This document shows, piece by piece, positions 52,973-59,117 of a stretch of 59,117 bases of DNA. Within the stretch, counting starts at the first letter, position 1; every line of letters starts with the position of its first letter. Made by a program: the position numbers and the translations under genes. The stretch is from an uncultured Bacteroidales bacterium (GTDB lineage: Bacteria > Bacteroidota > Bacteroidia > Bacteroidales > UBA932): NCBI GenBank assembly GCA_947303465.1, contig CAMYYI010000010.1:1-59117 (forward strand). Direction: 5' to 3'. The notes below the pieces were generated by a model that made no database searches, was not told where the DNA came from, and saw nothing but the letters and a program-made list of their open reading frames with translations.

Positions 52973-53225
52973 TTATTCTGTGACGGGACGGACAGAGAAC
53001 ACGCGGCAACGGCTGCTGTCGTCCCTGTACACATTGTAAGAACTGAAGTACACGAACCATGCGTAGCCAGGGTCGCCCGTATTGAGGGAAGATGACCAGT
53101 AGCGGCCGCTGGAACCTGCATAGATCAGGGTCGCGCCGCTCTGGTAGCCAGAGGCGGGAAGGAAGATGTGATTGCTGGTATACCCGGACTTGTCGCTCGT
53201 GATCTTACGGCCATATTTATTATAA
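52973..53225 (-). pseudogene. 3' fragment of a FISUMP-domain gene
   Basis: The frame ending at TAA (complement of 52973-52975) encodes the end of a FISUMP domain: ITSDKSGYTSNHIFLPASG, then RYWSSSLNTGDPGYAWFVYF and RVFSVRPVTE. It resembles both FISUMP domains of the gene at 53908 but starts abruptly after stop codons in all plausible leaders, with no start or signal peptide. It also shares the GGGCTTCGCCCAA-containing 3' flank with that gene, so it is a truncated duplicate. The gap 52847-52972 holds only this 3' flank. Confidence 0.75.
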
Positions 53226-53262
53226 TACTATTAAGTGTTTGTACATTCATGATTTCGAGTTA

Positions 53263-53724
53263 TTATCTGTGAATAGCCATTGCCTTTATTCTTTCAAATT
53301 CGCTTTTGGTGCATCTGTGACATTGATTCAGCACTGAACATACTTCTTTGAAAACTGTGCTCTTGGCTTCTGTGTCAACAACTGGATTATCTCGGAGGTT
53401 TAATTCGATGGTATCCGTAAAGGTCATCGGCGTTATTGTATATAACCCATCCTCACCAAATTTAAACCATGATGAATCTTCAAAGCTAAACCAGTCATAA
53501 TTGACTCCTGTTACTGGATGTAGTAAGGACAAATCAAAAACAATACCTTTAATCTTTAACTGCGCATGGTTGTCATATAAATGTGTATGAACGCTATCAA
53601 ATACACAAGGAACGATCTCAGTTTTCGTATCCTTTGTATATAGACCCATCTTTTTTGTCCTGCTATCCCATGCACATACGCACCATCCATTATTAGATTT
53701 AAGGTTAAACTCAATAGTACTCAT
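53263..53724 (-). CDS. hypothetical protein, 153 residues
   Basis: Intact frame from ATG 53724. I do not recognise the family. It has no signal peptide or membrane segment. It is rich in Cys toward the C-terminus (VCSVLNQCHRCTKSEF), where four Cys/His residues in 12 could bind metal, and in beta-type sequence before that. AT-rich composition differs from the housekeeping genes. It lies between a FISUMP fragment and the intact FISUMP gene, within the acquired island. Confidence 0.55.
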   Translation of the reverse strand: MSTIEFNLKSNNGWCVCAWDSRTKKMGLYTKDTKTEIVPCVFDSVHTHLYDNHAQLKIKGIVFDLSLLHPVTGVNYDWFSFEDSSWFKFGEDGLYTITPMTFTDTIELNLRDNPVVDTEAKSTVFKEVCSVLNQCHRCTKSEFERIKAMAIHR

Positions 53725-53877
53725 ATGTTAGTATTCCTTATTGTGCCTACTCTTTAAAGGTTTTCGGCATACCCCTATATTATTAAGATACAGTATATTC
53801 GACGGCCTGCGGCCGTATTGCTCAGGGCTTCGCCCAAGAATTGAAGGTTTGATGCCGGCCGCATAAAGCAGCCGGCT

Positions 53878-53905
53878 GCCGGGCTTGGCTGGCGCCTGGC
53901 CCGGC
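53878..53905 (-). terminator. stem-loop just after the FISUMP gene stop
   Basis: GCCGGGC (53878-53884) and GCCCGGC (53899-53905) form a 7-bp GC stem 3 nt past the stop codon. No clear T-run. Confidence 0.4.
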
Positions 53906-53907
53906 TT

Positions 53908-56193
53908 CTATTCTGAAACTGGACGGACTGAGAACCCGTAGCAGTGGTCGTAGAGGTACCAATAGACATCGTAGGAAAGGAAGCGGGCGCAGCACGCGTA
54001 GTACGGGGTGCCCATATCGAGGGACGAAGACCAGTAGTAGCCCCGGGAGCCGACATCGCTGATGCTGGTACCGTACCGGCTGCCCGCGGCGGGAAGGAAG
54101 ATACTGTTGCTGTTTGTCTTGCTGGTGACGAGACGGCCTTTTACTCCATTCTGAGTTGTCCAGGTCCAGGTGCAGTTAGCATGAAGTTCCTGTTGCTCGA
54201 ATAGAGTCGGCATACGCCAACTGCCACCCCAATTGGCACTGGCCGCGTCGTCTTCCGGGTCTAGAACGGTCTTGTTGTCCATCGGATCGCTGCTGTCCCA
54301 GTATGAACTATCAGTACAATACTTCGTCAGCATGTTGTAATTTCCGTTACACCATTTATAGGTGGACCAGTTGTAATTATCCTTCGGCTTTGTCTCGCCC
54401 CAAGCGAAGTAATCGCCATACTCCTCAGGAGCTGACGCACCGACATTCCAAGAAGCCCACTTTAACCCGGAAGGCAGACCCAGGTCAACGGCCTGAGGCT
54501 TTGGCGGTTCAACCACTGTTACCTCGCAAGTCGCCGTTGTGGCAGCATTTGCAGAATACACGGTAATTGTGGCCTTACCAATAGATACTGCGGTTACCTT
54601 GCCGGCGGCATAGACCGTGGCGATGGATTCGTCGGAAGAAGCGCAGGTTACGTTCTTGTAAGTGGCGTTGGCGGGCTGAACGGAGGCAGATAAGGTTGCT
54701 GTCTTTCCGACTACTATTTCAAGAGTAGGGCTGACGTCGATGCTGGAAACAGGGACTACTGCTCCCTGTACCGGACGGACTCCAAGGCCGAAGTAGCGGT
54801 AGCAATTGCCGCTCTTGACATATGAGGAGCTGAAATACGGGGAAATGGCGTGATACGTGTTTACATCGGAAGCGGATGCCGACCAGTAATTGCCTATTGT
54901 TCCAACATCAGAGGCCGTAGATCCGCTGTACATTCCGTTGGCAGGGAGGAAAATGGAGTTGCCGGTGTACCCAGACTTTTTGCTGGTCACCCTGTATCCG
55001 TTCACTCCGTTTCTGGTTGTCCATTGCCAGTTGCAATTGTTCATCAATTCCTGGAATTCTTCCTGTGAAGGCATTCGCCAATCGTCGCCCCACGCGGCAT
55101 GTGCGGCATCGTCGGAGAGATCAAGGACGGATTTGTGATCAATGGCCCCATATTCGGAGTTCAGTACGTATTTGGAGAAGGGACCGTTTTTGCCGGAGCC
55201 TTGCTCGTAGGCGTAATTCGTCCATTTGTACTCGTTCTTGGGCGCTGTCTCGCCCCAGGCGTAATAATCTCCATATTGCTCCGGCTCCGTTGCTCCGAGG
55301 TTGTATCGCGCCCACTTTACGCTCAAACCTAAATCAACTGCCAAAGGCAAAGTTTCCGGAATCCAGTCTTGTGCATTACCAAGATTGATAATCTTCAACC
55401 CGCCGGAATCCGAAACTGTTTTGATTTCGCTCGTCGTTTTCTTTTGGGCGAGCAATTCATCGTTCGCATCAAAGCACTCAACGGTTATTCCGTTTTTGAA
55501 GGTTATCGGGAGGATGGCTATGTAGAACTTCGATTCTGAACCATTAGTAGGGACGGAAACGGAAAAGCCGCCGGAAGAAGTCGGTTGTGTGGCAACCACA
55601 CTGCCATTGTAAGTTATTGTCAGGTCGCCGTTGTTGCCTCCCGTGATTATTTCTTTTTTGTTACCGGACACAACAACTTTATACACGGAGGCAACAGAAG
55701 TGAAGCTTAGTATGGCTGCTGCATTATGGAATCGAATGCTGGATTCTTCTATGTCCGATAGGAATGCAGCGCACAGATGAGCCTCCGCGAATGAAGTATA
55801 ACTTTGCTCGTTCTTGACGGGAGAACTCACGTACATGCAGTCTGCAGTACTGGTGCTGCTCTTTATAGATGTTGCTCCATAAACCACGTTGATGAATTCG
55901 TCTGAGCGGCCATTAGGGATTTGGATAAAAGCATTGCCTCCGTTCATGACGACCGAAGTGCTTGCGGCACTGGATTGCTTCGGCTCAGTGTAGTACATTA
56001 TTTCTTCTCCGCCAGTCCAGTTAACCTGCCGGGTGCTGCCGGTGCCGGACAGTTCTGTTTTTGTTGGCTCGTCAAAGCTAAGAGTGTATTTGCGAGTTAA
56101 CTCAGAAGCGGAATCGATATTGTTTTCTTTCACGCAAGATACCGCCAACACTATCATGGCGGATGAAATCAATAGTTTTAACAGATTCTTCAT
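53908..56193 (-). CDS. fimbrillin-like lipoprotein with two FISUMP domains and a Big_2 domain
   Basis: A 761-residue lipoprotein (MIVLAVSCVKE). Order of parts: fimbrillin-like N-terminus (about 25-280, TKTELSGTGSTRQVNWTGGE), FISUMP domain 1 (about 283-480, AVDLGLSVKWARYNLGATEP ... YWSASASD), bacterial Ig-like group 2 domain (about 485-563, ending SIGKATITVYSANAATTATC-EVTVVE), FISUMP domain 2 (about 566-761, AVDLGLPSGLKWASWNVGAS ... YYWSSSLD). Probably surface-exposed. ATG 56193 is chosen over 56202 since it gives a regular Lys-containing signal peptide and a 12-nt gap to the upstream 44-residue peptide, like the other pairs. Confidence 0.85.
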   Translation of the reverse strand: MKNLLKLLISSAMIVLAVSCVKENNIDSASELTRKYTLSFDEPTKTELSGTGSTRQVNWTGGEEIMYYTEPKQSSAASTSVVMNGGNAFIQIPNGRSDEFINVVYGATSIKSSTSTADCMYVSSPVKNEQSYTSFAEAHLCAAFLSDIEESSIRFHNAAAILSFTSVASVYKVVVSGNKKEIITGGNNGDLTITYNGSVVATQPTSSGGFSVSVPTNGSESKFYIAILPITFKNGITVECFDANDELLAQKKTTSEIKTVSDSGGLKIINLGNAQDWIPETLPLAVDLGLSVKWARYNLGATEPEQYGDYYAWGETAPKNEYKWTNYAYEQGSGKNGPFSKYVLNSEYGAIDHKSVLDLSDDAAHAAWGDDWRMPSQEEFQELMNNCNWQWTTRNGVNGYRVTSKKSGYTGNSIFLPANGMYSGSTASDVGTIGNYWSASASDVNTYHAISPYFSSSYVKSGNCYRYFGLGVRPVQGAVVPVSSIDVSPTLEIVVGKTATLSASVQPANATYKNVTCASSDESIATVYAAGKVTAVSIGKATITVYSANAATTATCEVTVVEPPKPQAVDLGLPSGLKWASWNVGASAPEEYGDYFAWGETKPKDNYNWSTYKWCNGNYNMLTKYCTDSSYWDSSDPMDNKTVLDPEDDAASANWGGSWRMPTLFEQQELHANCTWTWTTQNGVKGRLVTSKTNSNSIFLPAAGSRYGTSISDVGSRGYYWSSSLDMGTPYYACCARFLSYDVYWYLYDHCYGFSVRPVSE

Positions 56194-56205
56194 ACAGCAC
56201 ATGAT

Positions 56206-56340
56206 TTAAGGGGTGACAGTCCAATCGATATCTTCGTAACCGAAATCGTCGATTCCGGAGCCGTAGCTGTCGCACAGGAGTTCCTGAATCGCAACAGCGC
56301 CCCAATCGGCCAGGGGAGGGCAATAGCTTTTCTTCTTCAT
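56206..56340 (-). CDS. 44-residue peptide, Y-x2-P-x13-C-x-S family (copy 3)
   Basis: ATG 56340 to TAA (complement of 56206-56208). It begins MKKKSYCPP (Y6, P9), has LLCDS with Cys23 exactly 14 residues after the Pro, and an aromatic-acidic tail (DDFGYEDIDW). It lies 12 nt before the fimbrillin/FISUMP lipoprotein, the same arrangement as at 33618 and 35124 although 20 kb away and on the other strand. No secretion signal. Function unknown. Confidence 0.68.
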   Translation of the reverse strand: MKKKSYCPPLADWGAVAIQELLCDSYGSGIDDFGYEDIDWTVTP

Positions 56341-56373
56341 ATATTTTTTACTTGTACAATGCATACAAAAAGC

Positions 56374-56520
56374 GCGGGCATGTCTTGTCCGGTAGTGGTC
56401 GTAGGAAACCAAAGCAGGTACAAGTCACGCCCGCTAAATACCCCTTAGGGTATCTATTGCGGGCGTTTACGACTTGCGGCTGTCCTGCTTGTTTAAGAAT
56501 TTCCTACGTTCCTACGCGGT
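56374..56520. repeat. nested imperfect inverted repeats upstream of peptide copy 3
   Basis: GCGGGCATGTCTTGT (56374-56388) pairs with ACAAGTCACGCCCGC (56420-56434) with two mismatches; a third diverged arm starts GCGGGCGTTTACGACTTG near 56457 and runs to the TTTCCTACG motif; between them is the palindrome ATACCC-CTTA-GGGTAT. Read on the minus strand the inner hairpin is followed by GCGCTTTTTG, terminator-like, before the peptide start. The 371-nt gap between genes holds this structure and the HicB operator. Confidence 0.55.
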
Positions 56521-56655
56521 CAGTGCAAATTGCAAACGCTAATCTGTCTATGTATCAGTGCTTAGAGCACTTTGATGCCAAATATAGTGATTATTTCAGA
56601 AACCTACCGCACTTCGATGGCATTTTTGGTTGGATTATTTCATTCCCTTTACAGC

Positions 56656-56705
56656 AATAACAAGTTGATATCCGCTTGTTATTAATAGAATATTTTCTAT
56701 CTTTG
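56656..56705 (+). promoter_or_regulatory. promoter and operator dyad of the HicB-like gene
   Basis: AATAACAAG (56656-56664) and CTTGTTATT (56675-56683) are a perfect 9-bp dyad covering the -33 region of a promoter whose -7 box TATCTTTG is at 56698-56705. The GTG start follows after 6 nt. The dyad is a natural site for autorepression. Confidence 0.6.
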
Positions 56706-56711
56706 CCTCTA

Positions 56712-57119
56712 GTGAAAACTGTAGATATAACTATTTGTCTTGCAGAAGACGGCACGTACAGTGCATATGTCATTGAGCATCCGGCGTTATTCGGAATAGG
56801 GAATACAGCAACAGAGGCCAAAAAGAGTCTTGTGGAGACACTGCGACTGGTTAAGGAGGACGGCAGGGATACCGCCTTGTTTTATCCGGATTGGCTTGAC
56901 GAAGACTATTCATTCATGGTTCATTGGGATGTGCGGACCATGCTGGCTTATTATTCCGGTATTATCACACCAACGGCCCTTGGCAAGATGGCAGGGATTC
57001 ACCCCAAGCAAATCTGGTCATATATGCACGGCCTGTCAACCCCTCGCCGGGCGCAGGTCCTTCGCATAGAAAATGCAGTCCACCAGCTTGGTCACGAACT
57101 GGTCAATACGGTACTTTGA
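56712..57119 (+). CDS. HicB-family antitoxin-like protein with HTH
   Basis: A 135-residue protein: N-terminal HicB-like degenerate RNase-H-type domain (KTVDITICLAEDGTYSAYVI, GIGNTATEAKKSLVETLRLV) and C-terminal HTH (TALGKMAGIHPKQIWSYMHG, RRAQVLRIENAVHQLG). HicB proteins neutralise HicA toxins and repress their operon. No HicA-like gene is adjacent, so it is an orphan regulator or has lost its toxin. GTG 56712 is chosen because the upstream in-frame codons lie in the promoter. Confidence 0.8.
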   Translation: MKTVDITICLAEDGTYSAYVIEHPALFGIGNTATEAKKSLVETLRLVKEDGRDTALFYPDWLDEDYSFMVHWDVRTMLAYYSGIITPTALGKMAGIHPKQIWSYMHGLSTPRRAQVLRIENAVHQLGHELVNTVL

Positions 57120-57193
57120 GAATCATCCCGCACCTGTTGAAAACTCCGTGGAAAAAAACCGGAATTGGGGTTGCATGGTTCGTGGATTCGTAG

Positions 57194-57201
57194 TAACTTT
57201 G
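57194..57201 (+). promoter_or_regulatory. -7 box TAACTTTG of the purC operon
   Basis: TAACTTTG fits TAnnTTTG, 39 nt before purC ATG, leaving a short untranslated leader. Confidence 0.55.
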
Positions 57202-57240
57202 TATCCCGTTGTTAGCAGAATATTGTAACCTTTTGCGTTT

Positions 57241-57921
57241 ATGAATAGAGTTTATTCCGGCAAGACTAAAGATGTCTTCGCACTCGACAACGGCAACTAT
57301 CTTCTCAAATTCAAGGATGACTGCACCGGAAAGGACGGCAAGTTCGACCCGGGCGAGAATTCTGTGGGTCTCACCATCGAGGGCGTGGGTGATGTAAATC
57401 TCCGCATGTCCATCTATTTCTTCGAGAAAATCAACGCGGCTGGCATTCGTACCCACTACGTAAAGGCCAATCTTGACGACACTACCATGGAGGTCCTTCC
57501 TGCAAAGGTGTTCGGTCACGGCCTGGAGGTGATCTGCCGTCTGAGGGCGGTGGGCAGCTTCATCAAGCGCTATGGCGAGTACATCGAGTCCGGCTCTCCT
57601 CTTCCCGAGTATGTGGAGATGACCTTCAAGAATGACGCGAAGGGCGATCCCCTCGTGACCAAGGACGGTCTTGATGTTCTCGGTATCATGACTCCCAAGC
57701 AGTACGACGACATCAAGGAGATGACCCGCAAGGTCACCTGCATCGTCGCCGACGAGATGAAGGCACGCGGCATGGAACTCTACGACATCAAGTTCGAGTT
57801 CGGTTACGATGCTAACGGCGAGGTGATGCTGATTGACGAAATCGCTTCCGGTAACATGAGGGTTTACAAGAACGGCGAGTACATCGAGCCCCTGACCCTC
57901 TCCAAGCTCTTCTTCGAGTAA
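57241..57921 (+). CDS. purC: phosphoribosylaminoimidazole-succinocarboxamide synthase
   Basis: A 226-residue SAICAR synthetase: [10 protein letters not shown] at the N-terminus, [17 protein letters not shown], and the C-terminal ATP-binding [15 protein letters not shown]. It joins aspartate to CAIR in purine synthesis. The stop overlaps the purE start (TAATG), so it is coupled to the preceding step's enzyme. Confidence 0.95.
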   Translation: MNRVYSGKTKDVFALDNGNYLLKFKDDCTGKDGKFDPGENSVGLTIEGVGDVNLRMSIYFFEKINAAGIRTHYVKANLDDTTMEVLPAKVFGHGLEVICRLRAVGSFIKRYGEYIESGSPLPEYVEMTFKNDAKGDPLVTKDGLDVLGIMTPKQYDDIKEMTRKVTCIVADEMKARGMELYDIKFEFGYDANGEVMLIDEIASGNMRVYKNGEYIEPLTLSKLFFE

Positions 57922-58388
57922 TGAAGGTAGCGGTCATCATGGGCAGCGCCAGTGACTGGGACGTAATGTCCCCGTGCTGCGCTACGCTGGAAGAGTTCGG
58001 CATACCCTACGAGAAAAAGGTGCTCAGCGCCCATCGCAATCCCGGTCCTCTGGCCGAGTACGTGAAATCTGCGCCGGAAAAGGGATGCGAAGTCATAATA
58101 GCAGGTGCCGGCGGTGCCGCCCATCTGCCCGGTGTGATAGCCGCCCTCACCACGCTTCCCGTCATAGGCATACCGGTCAAGTCCAAGGCCCTGAACGGCC
58201 TGGACTCCCTGCTGTCCATAGTCCAGATGCCATCCGGCATACCTGTGGCCACCATGGCCATTGACGGGGCGAAGAACGCGGCACTCTATGCGGTGAGCAT
58301 ACTCGCCCTGAACGATGAGGGGCTCTCTGCAAAGCTGAAGCAGTTCCGCCAGCAGCAGAGCGACAAGGTCCTCCAAACGGTCCTGTAG
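57921..58388 (+). CDS. purE: N5-carboxyaminoimidazole ribonucleotide mutase
   Basis: A 155-residue class I Pur[29 protein letters not shown] with the catalytic His, and [14 protein letters not shown]. It converts N5-CAIR to CAIR, the substrate of PurC. A stem-loop terminator follows. Confidence 0.96.
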   Translation: MKVAVIMGSASDWDVMSPCCATLEEFGIPYEKKVLSAHRNPGPLAEYVKSAPEKGCEVIIAGAGGAAHLPGVIAALTTLPVIGIPVKSKALNGLDSLLSIVQMPSGIPVATMAIDGAKNAALYAVSILALNDEGLSAKLKQFRQQQSDKVLQTVL

Positions 58389-58394
58389 TACGAT

Positions 58395-58421
58395 GCCCAC
58401 CTCCGCCCTGCGCCGGTGGGC
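58395..58421 (+). terminator. stem-loop between purE and purL
   Basis: GCCCACC (58395-58401) pairs with GGTGGGC (58415-58421), followed by the pyrimidine-rich TCTTCATTT. It may reduce readthrough into purL. Confidence 0.6.
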
Positions 58422-58450
58422 TCTTCATTTAATAAAATTTGTGCGACTGC

Positions 58451-59117
58451 ATGAATCGTCGATTGTTTGTAGAAAAGAAGGAACGTTTCCGTGTTGAGGC
58501 ACAGAGCCTCCTGGCCGAGTTCAACGAAAACCTTTCGCTGAACATGAAGAGCCTGAGGCTCGTCAACGTTTACGACCTCTTCGGCTTCAACGATGCGCTT
58601 GTGGACAAGTGCCGTTACAGCGTCTTCGGGGAGGTGGTCACCGATACGGTGAGTGACAGCCTGGATCTCACCGGCAAAAAATACCTTGCAGTGGAGTACA
58701 TCCCCGGGCAGTTCGACCAGAGGGCTTCGTCCGCTGTGGACTGTGTGCACCTGATAGACCCAGACGCCGATGTGGAGATACGCTCCTCGCGTCTGCTGAT
58801 ATTCGACGACGACCTGCCGGACGAAAGTCTGGCAATTCTCAAACACTACTTCATCAACGCAGTGGAGTCTCGGGAGAAGGATCTCTCGCGCCTGCAGGCC
58901 CCCGGCAAGGCGGACGTGCGGCCGATGGAGAATCTGGACGGCTTCACCGCCCTGCAGGAGAGCGATCTTGAGGACTTCTGCAAGACGCACGGTCTGGCCA
59001 TGAACGCCGACGACCTGCGGGAGATAGTGAACTATTTCAAAAATGAGGGCCGCAACCCTACGGAGACCGAGCTGCGCATCCTGGACACCTATTGGAGCGA
59101 CCATTGCCGCCACACCA
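58451..59117 (+). CDS. purL: phosphoribosylformylglycinamidine synthase, N-terminal part (runs off window)
   Basis: From ATG 58451 the frame is open to the end of the window (222 codons). It matches the N-terminal PurS-like and linker region of a long single-chain PurL: MNRRLFVEKKERFRVEAQSL, then ILDTYWSDHCRHT at the very end, the conserved motif that opens the first ATP-binding domain. It makes FGAM from FGAR and glutamine. The 3' part is outside the window, so catalytic domains cannot be checked. Confidence 0.93.
   Translation, partial: MNRRLFVEKKERFRVEAQSLLAEFNENLSLNMKSLRLVNVYDLFGFNDALVDKCRYSVFGEVVTDTVSDSLDLTGKKYLAVEYIPGQFDQRASSAVDCVHLIDPDADVEIRSSRLLIFDDDLPDESLAILKHYFINAVESREKDLSRLQAPGKADVRPMENLDGFTALQESDLEDFCKTHGLAMNADDLREIVNYFKNEGRNPTETELRILDTYWSDHCRHT

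Noticed and set aside
56374..56520. Integron attC or phage attachment site
   Set aside because: The arms resemble a recombination site in outline, but no integrase gene, no core GTTRRRY/RYYYAAC pair and no flanking duplication is seen.
1..59117. CRISPR array, rRNA operon or intact insertion sequence
   Set aside because: No regularly spaced repeats, no rRNA sequence and no complete transposase with terminal inverted repeats was found on reading either strand.

Overview
The window looks like chromosome from a fairly high-GC member of the Bacteroidota, most likely an uncultured gut Bacteroidales. The evidence is a SusC/SusD pair with a DUF6377-type regulator, BACON, FISUMP and fimbrillin-like lipoproteins, lipobox signal peptides everywhere, and Bacteroidota promoters of the form TTTG-N19-TAnnTTTG (perfect in front of tRNA-Phe). 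Most of the DNA is housekeeping. Positions 48-57 kb are an AT-richer, repeat-laden accessory island. Species cannot be fixed from the sequence alone.

Layout: 1-0.4 kb, 3' end of serB and tRNA-Leu. 0.6-8.3 kb (minus), GH29 fucosidase, RluD-type pseudouridine synthase, PASTA protein, LysE-type exporter, lnt and a GH3 glycosidase. 8.3-9.7 kb, remnants of three glycan genes (GH89-like, mutarotase-like, GH127-like) with deletion scars. 9.7-12.6 kb, lpdA and a PriA-like protein with ruined helicase motifs, then tRNA-Phe. 12.8-19.9 kb, secreted flavodoxin, aldo/keto reductase, glpF, glpK, and divergently glpQ, pgi and a two-domain methionine sulfoxide reductase. 19.9-37.5 kb, a polysaccharide-utilisation-like locus: SGNH hydrolase, membrane regulator, SusC, SusD, BACON/lectin lipoprotein, three endonuclease/exonuclease/phosphatase (EEP) modules (one fused to BACON, one fused to a glycosidase-like domain, one stranded behind a stop codon), and two fimbrillin-like lipoproteins each preceded by a 42-residue peptide. 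38.2-47.8 kb, a complete UMP-synthesis operon pyrC-carA-carB-pyrK-pyrD-pyrF-pyrE-pyrB behind a leader with an attenuator. 48-57 kb, toxin-antitoxin pair, two ~590-bp direct repeats around an AlbA_2/ATPase regulator, an AbiGi-type abortive-infection gene, FISUMP genes and remnants, and a lone HicB. 57.2 kb to the end, purC, purE and the 5' part of purL.

Most noteworthy: (1) a family of 42-44-residue peptides sharing Y-x2-P-x13-C-x-S, found three times and each 12-16 nt before a fimbrillin-like lipoprotein; (2) a PUL built around secreted EEP phosphoesterases and a repeated ~165-residue C-terminal module; (3) a CarA whose glutaminase Cys and His are gone while the whole pyr operon looks intact; (4) a PriA without Walker Lys, DEEH box or zinc cysteines; (5) a leader-peptide/terminator arrangement in front of the pyr operon; (6) several genes whose -7 box lies only 3-7 nt before the start codon, implying leaderless transcripts.
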